Made by a program: the position numbers and the translations under genes
Notes under the pieces: model-generated
What the model was told of the DNA's origin: nothing
The model's database searches: none
What the model saw: the letters and a program-made list of their open reading frames with translations, nothing else
In this document: one piece after another, positions 14,884 through 19,003 of the stretch
Layout of the letters: every line of letters starts with the position of its first letter
Numbering within the stretch: the first letter of the stretch is position 1
Source: RYN-428 sp035551995
GTDB taxonomy: Bacteria > Planctomycetota > Phycisphaerae > Tepidisphaerales > Tepidisphaeraceae
Assembly: GCA_035551995.1 (NCBI GenBank)
Contig: DASZME010000040.1
Location: 1 to 19,003 of the forward strand
Length of the DNA stretch: 19,003 nt
Reading direction: 5' to 3'

Positions 14884-16170
14884 ATGGACGAATTGTCGCT
14901 TAATATGTTTCAGCGGTTGGTGCGGTCGTGGGAGGCCGTGCATCCGTATAACGCGGCCCAGGCGCTGAAACTGAGCGGCGCCCCCGATCAAACCGCGATC
15001 AACGCCGCCTGGCATCGCTCGCTTGCCGCCTTTGGTTTGGGTCGCGTGCGGGCCAGCGGTTCATCGTTCGGTTACGAAATTCTTAACGGCGACGCCCACC
15101 GTTTCCCCGTCGGTTCGCTCTCCATCGGCACATCGCTGCAAACTCACCTGAGCGCCGCGCTGAACCAGCCCTTTCACGATGAAAATGAGCCGCCGCTTCG
15201 ACCGTTTTTTATCCCGCTCGACGGCGCCTATTACCTGGGCCTGACCTATCGGCATTGGATCGCGGACAGCGCATCGATCCGGCTGTTGTTGCGGGAATGG
15301 TGCGCTCGATTGATCGACCCCGCTCTCGCCGCCGAAAATCCCCCGCGACTCGGGCGCGAAGGATATTGGGATCTGTACGGCCCCCGCCGTGGCCGCCTTC
15401 GCGTCGATCAGGCCATCCTCAGCCTGTTTCGTTCACACATGCGCTTTCGCACCGTGCAAAAGGTTCACATGGTCGGCGCCGCCGATTTTCCGATGCGCGT
15501 CCTGCTTCGCGAACTTCCGTTTGGCGCGATCGGCGCCGTGCGATTGGCCGCCCGACGCCGCGGCGCCACCGTCGGCGATGTCCTGCAGGCAGCCCTGGCC
15601 GTCGCCTGCCATCGGCACGTTCCCCTTCAACGCCGGCCCCAGCGGCGTGATATCGCCATCGGTAATATCGTCGACCTGCGAAAACACTCCGATCGCGATC
15701 TGTCCAACGCATTCGGTTTTTACCTCGGCTTCACCCACGTCGCCTGCCGGCGCCAGGACATGGGCGATTTTGACCGGGTTCTCCGAAGCGTCAGCCAGCA
15801 GAACAGCGCCCGCCGTCGCGACGGCATCGCCCAGCACAGTCTTGGCGCGCTGATCGCCGGGCTGGTTGCCGAGCGTCTGGGAAAGCCGCGCAATGTCTAT
15901 CGCCTCTATCGCAAGGAAATTCCGATGGCCGCCGGGCTTTCCAACGTCAACCTCGACGGCTCCTGGCCTGAAAAAATATACCCCGATCCGTTGTTGCAAT
16001 ACATCCGCGTCTCCCCCACCGGCCCAATGGCGCCGTTGGTACTGACGACGACCACATTGCGATCGCAGATGCAAATCGCCCTGACCTATCGCAGCGGACT
16101 TTTCAGCGAACTGGACGCCGAGCGGGTGAGTGACACGGTTATAGAATTGATTTCGCGGCTGTCGCCTTAG
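14884..16170 (+). CDS. Condensation-superfamily acyltransferase-like protein
   Basis: A 428-residue stand-alone protein with the outline of the CoA-dependent acyltransferase/NRPS condensation/WS-DGAT superfamily. The N-terminus (MFQRLVRSWEAVHPYNAAQ) and the two-lobed arrangement fit. The active-site motif is RHWIADS (residues 123-129), which keeps the catalytic histidine (H124) and the aspartate (D128) of HHxxxDG but replaces the first His by Arg and the Gly by Ser. The second lobe includes ATVGDVLQAALAVACHRH and IAIGNIVDLRKHSDRD, as in other members, but the C-terminal DFGWG motif is not evident. Such proteins transfer acyl groups to alcohols, amines or sugars; the substrate cannot be read from the sequence. 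The gene lies downstream of the ICMT-like methyltransferase with a 104-base gap. It has no clear ribosome site. Confidence 0.72.
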   Translation: MDELSLNMFQRLVRSWEAVHPYNAAQALKLSGAPDQTAINAAWHRSLAAFGLGRVRASGSSFGYEILNGDAHRFPVGSLSIGTSLQTHLSAALNQPFHDENEPPLRPFFIPLDGAYYLGLTYRHWIADSASIRLLLREWCARLIDPALAAENPPRLGREGYWDLYGPRRGRLRVDQAILSLFRSHMRFRTVQKVHMVGAADFPMRVLLRELPFGAIGAVRLAARRRGATVGDVLQAALAVACHRHVPLQRRPQRRDIAIGNIVDLRKHSDRDLSNAFGFYLGFTHVACRRQDMGDFDRVLRSVSQQNSARRRDGIAQHSLGALIAGLVAERLGKPRNVYRLYRKEIPMAAGLSNVNLDGSWPEKIYPDPLLQYIRVSPTGPMAPLVLTTTTLRSQMQIALTYRSGLFSELDAERVSDTVIELISRLSP

Positions 16171-16177
16171 CAACGCT

Positions 16178-16592
16178 TTACTTTGCGTCGCTCGGATCAC
16201 GCGGATAAAGGCCAGCCTTCATCAAAGCCATGCGCAATGCGACGCGGCTAGGCGCGTTTGCCGCAATGACATACACCGTCGTCCGCCAGTGGGAGTCCGT
16301 CCGACCAAAGTGGCGCCATCCCAACGGAAATGTTTGTTCCAATTGTCGATGCGGGGACTGAAAAGACGCGTCAATTCTTTCGTAACTGGGTCAACGCCTG
16401 TGATGTTCGGTCCCTTGTGCAAGTTGCATTCGGGACATGTGAGCGCAAGATTACTTTAGGTTCTTAGGCCGCCATGCTGCCTCGCGATGATGTGGTCGAG
16501 CGGGAACGGTAAGTGGGAGAGGGATTCGGACAACCGGCAGTACTCGCAAACTCCGCCCGCCGGCGCACCGTGATTTCCAATTTTCGAGTCAT
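16178..16592 (-). pseudogene. HNH endonuclease, decayed
   Basis: A broken HNH endonuclease of about 138 residues once its lesions are repaired. Reading from the ATG at 16592, the frame starts MTRKLEITVRRR. A missing base near 16555-16556 shifts it to GGVCEYCRLSE and PFPLDHIIARQHGG. A TAA at 16456-16458 interrupts the stretch before SNLALTCPECNLHKG, which continues to DVTRLF-type sequence (KELTRLFSPRIDNWNKHF, RWDGATLVGRTPTG). A second missing base near 16286-16287 shifts the frame to TTVYVIAANAPSRVALRMAL and the natural end DPSDAK with a stop at 16178-16180. The paired CxxC motifs and the DHI histidine of the beta-beta-alpha-metal nuclease fold remain visible. Apart from the indels the residue spacing is normal, so the decay looks recent. 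The start lies six bases after the stop of the small gene upstream. Function is presumably lost. Confidence 0.85.
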
Positions 16593-16598
16593 GGAAAC

Positions 16599-16884
16599 TC
16601 AAACGGTTCGTGGAAACGCGATCGGTCGGGCGTTGGAACGAAGGGACACACGTGCTTTGGCCTGTAACAACATCAGCGCCGTGTTCGCCTGCACGAGGCT
16701 CTCAAGCTCCTCACGCTCGGTCGTTTCCAGATGTCGGTTTTTCGAGGAAAGGCGCTTGTAACGCTTGATGTCAGCCGGCGAAAAACTCAGCGACAAAAAA
16801 ACGAGCGGCCTCCGGCGGCATATCCGCTACCTCCGGAGCGACAATTCGATTCCAGATCAACTGTGAATGGCCGGCGATTGACAT
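16599..16884 (-). pseudogene. Small partner gene of the HNH cassette, frameshifted in a poly-T run
   Basis: A small protein gene, about 95 residues once repaired, upstream of the HNH gene. It starts at ATG 16884 with an AGGAG site upstream (CCAGGAGAATGTAAC) and reads IWNRIVAPEVADMPPEAARF. Its frame then hits a stop soon after a run of seven T (plus-strand A, 16795-16801). In the next frame the expected continuation LSLSFSPADIKRYKRLSS runs on through LETTEREELESLVQANTALM to the stop at 16599. Six T residues would restore one continuous protein. The helical body (SFSPAD, TxxEREELE, LLQAKARVSL) matches small proteins that I recall preceding HNH genes in planctomycetes and cyanobacteria; their function is unknown. 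The downstream part could still be translated from an internal start, but that seems unlikely. A sequencing error in the homopolymer cannot be excluded. Confidence 0.75.
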
Positions 16885-16921
16885 GTTACATTCTCCTGGC
16901 GTCCCAAGGAGCCCATATTAA

Positions 16922-16965
16922 ATTGTAGCACTCTAGCCAGCGGTTTGCGCCCGTAAGGCGCAAAC
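16922..16965 (-). promoter_or_regulatory. Candidate promoter of the HNH cassette with an overlapping palindrome
   Basis: TACAAT (16922-16927, minus strand) lies about 40 bases upstream of the small gene and makes a good -10 box. At the -35 position (about 16945-16950) the match to TTGACA is poor. This position falls within a perfect nine-base inverted repeat, GTTTGCGCC (16943-16951) and GGCGCAAAC (16957-16965), with loop CGTAA. The palindrome could be an operator or a terminator stem. The rest of 16885-17111 shows nothing else beyond the cyclophilin ribosome site. Confidence 0.4.
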
Positions 16966-17111
16966 TTGGCCTTCGAGTCTGGTTTCATGCGTGAAAAGCG
17001 GTGTGGACCCGAGGTTTCCCCCCGTCCATTTCAATTTCAACGATTCGGCCATTGACAACGGCCGCCATTCCGTCAACTCTACCCCCGGAAATTCAACCAG
17101 GAGAACACGAA

Positions 17112-17624
17112 ATGGCCAAGCAATATTCCGCTCCCCCGAAAATGACGATCGACCCAGACAAGACCTACAGCGCGACGATCGACACCACCGAAGGCGCCAT
17201 CACTCTCGACCTTTACCCCAACGACGCCCCCAATCACGTGAACAGCTTTATCTTTCTCGCCAACGAAGGCTACTACAACGGCGTCATCTTCCACCGCGTC
17301 ATCCCCGGCTTTATGATCCAGGGCGGCGACCACACCGGCACCGGGACCGGCGGACCCGGGTACCTCCTCAAAGCCGAGTTTAACGATCGCAAGCACGAAC
17401 GCGGCGTTCTTTCCATGGCTCGCAGCAACGATCCCAACTCGGCCGGGTCGCAGTTCTTTATCTGTCACGGCGACGCCGGTTTTCTCGATCGCCAGTACAC
17501 CGCTTTCGGAAAGGTGACCGACGGCATGGACGTCGTCGATAAAATCGTCACAGCCCCCAAAGGCGCCAATGATCGACCAAAAAACCCGGCGAAAATCAAC
17601 AAGATCACCATCACGGAAAAGTAA
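17112..17624 (+). CDS. Cyclophilin-type peptidyl-prolyl cis-trans isomerase
   Basis: A 170-residue single-domain cyclophilin that speeds cis-trans isomerisation of proline peptide bonds and helps protein folding. There is no signal peptide, so it is probably cytoplasmic (PpiB-like). Active-site residues are present: H61-R62 and F67 in FHRVIPGFMIQGGD (60-73), Q114 and F116 in SAGSQFFIC (110-118), and YTAFGKVTDGMDVVDKI (129-145). GDHTGTGTGGPGY is the usual glycine-rich loop of bacterial members. The start is ATG 17112, eight bases after AGGAG (17099-17103); the frame is open upstream to 17001, but that part shows no similarity and lacks a ribosome site. Its neighbours, the decayed HNH cassette and mgtE, give no functional hint. 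All expected residues that I can check are intact. Confidence 0.95.
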   Translation: MAKQYSAPPKMTIDPDKTYSATIDTTEGAITLDLYPNDAPNHVNSFIFLANEGYYNGVIFHRVIPGFMIQGGDHTGTGTGGPGYLLKAEFNDRKHERGVLSMARSNDPNSAGSQFFICHGDAGFLDRQYTAFGKVTDGMDVVDKIVTAPKGANDRPKNPAKINKITITEK

Positions 17625-17927
17625 GCCGCCCGTCAATGGTGACTCGTAAAGTCAGAAATAATATTTGCGACGCACGGGTTGAACGCCAAGGCGCCGAGAT
17701 AAGAGGAAATGATCGGAATCCCGCTGGTTTTTCATGAGACCTGTTCCGGATTCTCTCGTTATTTCCTTCTCGGCGGCTCGGCGTTCGTATCATTCGTCTC
17801 AAAGTGAACCTTAAGGCGTTTAGCGGCCCTGCTTGCGGGGCGTGTTTTGCGACCTGCGCCCGTGTCACACCAATGTGAGATTTGCTCGAAGTGCTCCACC
17901 GTCGTCTCATCGCGACGTTTTCCCCCG
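17625..17927. other. 303-base gap between the cyclophilin and mgtE genes
   Basis: No coding sequence is supported here. The minus-strand open frames that span it have no recognisable family features and look like shadows. The one visible element is palindromic repeat copy C near 17816-17854. I see no M-box-like structure that I could defend, nor a convincing promoter or Shine-Dalgarno site in front of mgtE. Confidence 0.6.
17816..17854 (-). repeat. REP-like palindromic repeat, copy C
   Basis: Read on the minus strand, this gives GGTCGCAAAACA, then CGCCCCGCAAGCAGGGC, then CGCTAAACGC, in the same order as copy A at 1669-1707 and differing by a few bases. The core palindrome (17826-17841) has one mismatch. 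It lies in the gap before mgtE, in inverted orientation relative to copies A and B. Confidence 0.75.
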
Positions 17928-19003
17928 ATGCCCAACGATTCCCGCCAATCTTCAGGGAACCCATTCCATGACGCGGCCTCCGCCGTCACGGAGCCTACGC
18001 CGCGCGACGAGGCCGTCGCGCAGCAGATCGAAGAGATTCCCGCCGCCGACGGCGCGGACGTGATGGAGGGGCTTTCGTACGCCGACGCGGCGGACGTGGC
18101 GGAGTATCTCGACCCCGATACCGCCGGGCGAATTTTGTCCGAGATGGACCCGCAGGCCGCCGCCCATGTGCTCGACGACATGGAAACGCCCGAGGCGTCG
18201 CTGGTCGTCGCTTCGATGGACCCCGACGATCGCGTCGATATTCTCGAGCACGTTTCCGACGCCGTTCATGCCGCCATCGTCAAAGAGCTGAATCCGCAGG
18301 ATCGCGCCGACGTCGAGAACCTCGAGCAATACCCCCCCGAAACGGCCGGCGGGATCATGACCACGCAGGTCACCAGCCTGCAGGAAGACATGACCATCGG
18401 CCAGGCCATCGAAGAATTGCGACGGCTCCACGAAGAATATGAGCAGATGTTTTACGTCTACGTCGTCGATCGCCGGCGGCATCTGATCGGCGTGCTGTCG
18501 ATGCGCGACCTGATCCTCTCCAAGCCCGATCGAAATTTGCATCAGATCATGCGGACGGAAGTATCGCGCGTGCCGACCCTGATGGACCAGGAACAAGTCG
18601 CCCGGCTCATGCGCCGCAACAATTTTCTGGCCATGCCGGTCGTGGACGATTACAACCGCCTGGTCGGGCTGATTACCGTTGACGACATCGTGGACGTGAT
18701 TCAGGACGAAGCGACCGAAGACGTTCAGAAAATGTTCGGCGCCGGCCCGGAAGAGCGCCTCTCCAGCCCGTGGACTTACAGCTTCCGCCAGCGCATCGGG
18801 TGGCTCGAAGTCAACCTCGCGACGGCGTTTTTGGCCGGGTGGGTCATCTCCTGGTTCGACACGACGATCGCCGCCGTCCCCGTTCTGGCGGCATACCAGT
18901 CCATCGTCTCGGGCATGGGCGGAAACGCCGGCGCCCAGGCAATGGCGGTCGCCATCCGCGGCATCGCGCTGGGTGAGGTCAGCCGCCGGTTGCTGGGGCA
19001 TAT
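17928..19003 (+). CDS. mgtE: Magnesium transporter MgtE (3'-truncated)
   Basis: The first 358 residues of an MgtE-type Mg2+ channel, an inner-membrane homodimer gated by cytosolic magnesium. Visible in order: a polar N-terminus; the acidic helical MgtE_N domain (about 45-140, with repeats such as LDPDTAGRILSEMDP and SMDPDDRVDILEHV); PETAGGIM (137-144) leading into two CBS domains (about 143-200 and 205-260, with HLIGVLSMRDLI and RLVGLITVDDIVDVI); then the connecting helix and first membrane segments. The pore-lining signature SGMGGNAGAQAMAVAIRG (328-345) identifies the family. Members are about 450 residues, so roughly the last 100 (the remaining membrane helices) are beyond the window. The ATG at 17928 was chosen by hand; it has no clear ribosome site, and an in-frame GTG upstream at 17862 is less likely. 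A large opposite-strand open frame over this gene is a shadow. Confidence 0.95.
   Translation, partial: MPNDSRQSSGNPFHDAASAVTEPTPRDEAVAQQIEEIPAADGADVMEGLSYADAADVAEYLDPDTAGRILSEMDPQAAAHVLDDMETPEASLVVASMDPDDRVDILEHVSDAVHAAIVKELNPQDRADVENLEQYPPETAGGIMTTQVTSLQEDMTIGQAIEELRRLHEEYEQMFYVYVVDRRRHLIGVLSMRDLILSKPDRNLHQIMRTEVSRVPTLMDQEQVARLMRRNNFLAMPVVDDYNRLVGLITVDDIVDVIQDEATEDVQKMFGAGPEERLSSPWTYSFRQRIGWLEVNLATAFLAGWVISWFDTTIAAVPVLAAYQSIVSGMGGNAGAQAMAVAIRGIALGEVSRRLLGH

Noticed and set aside
16222..16422. A 66-residue minus-strand open frame taken as a complete gene
   Set aside because: It is an internal fragment of the decayed HNH endonuclease, without its first CxxC motif or true C-terminus.
17625..17927. 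Magnesium riboswitch (M-box) before mgtE
   Set aside because: I could not find a convincing multi-stem structure or conserved M-box segments; only a dispersed palindrome is visible.
17952..19001. A 349-residue minus-strand open frame at the window end
   Set aside because: It is the antisense shadow of mgtE, whose plus-strand frame contains the unmistakable CBS and GMGGNAG pore motifs and simply has no stop before the window edge.

Overview
The window looks like chromosomal DNA of a G+C-rich bacterium, most likely a planctomycete (Planctomycetota, Phycisphaerae-like). The best clues are a secreted cyclase-repeat/DUF4159 protein, a membrane-anchored hypothetical, an HNH cassette of a type I associate with planctomycetes and cyanobacteria, and weak use of Shine-Dalgarno sites. 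This assignment is inference from family content; there is no rRNA or other marker gene here.

Layout. 3-371 (+) is the end of inorganic pyrophosphatase. It converges, across a GC-rich hairpin, on a membrane-anchored hypothetical protein (459-1466, -). The minus strand continues with a DinG/XPD-type iron-sulfur helicase (1757-3853) and a secreted 785-residue protein with cyclase-like repeats and two DUF4159-like modules (4059-6416). On the plus strand, aguB-aguA-speA (6604-10871) encodes the complete arginine to agmatine to N-carbamoylputrescine to putrescine route, followed after 12 bases by an Rpn/YhgA-type nuclease gene (10884-11831). A compact minus-strand operon follows (read 14009 to 11839): a SPOR-like lipoprotein, RdgB/HAM1 house-cleaning NTPase with a GTG start, and a UspA protein. 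Divergent from it are an integral-membrane ICMT-like methyltransferase (14123-14779) and a condensation-superfamily acyltransferase-like protein (14884-16170).

16178-16884 (-) holds the remains of a two-gene cassette, a small protein plus an HNH endonuclease. Both genes are broken, by three frameshifts and one nonsense codon in total, and none of the pieces is an intact gene. A cyclophilin (17112-17624) and the first 358 residues of an MgtE magnesium transporter (17928 to the window end) close the window.

A family of short palindromic repeats (core GCCCCGCAAGCGGGGC followed by a GCTAAAC tail) lies in three intergenic gaps, and a larger 24-bp inverted repeat ending in the same TTTAGC/GCTAAA motif lies in one of them. 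No tRNA, rRNA, CRISPR array, transposase gene or phage module was recognised. I see no clearly new defence or mobile system. The most interesting items are the decayed HNH cassette with a palindrome at its promoter, the dispersed repeats, the methyltransferase/acyltransferase pair and the duplicated DUF4159 architecture.
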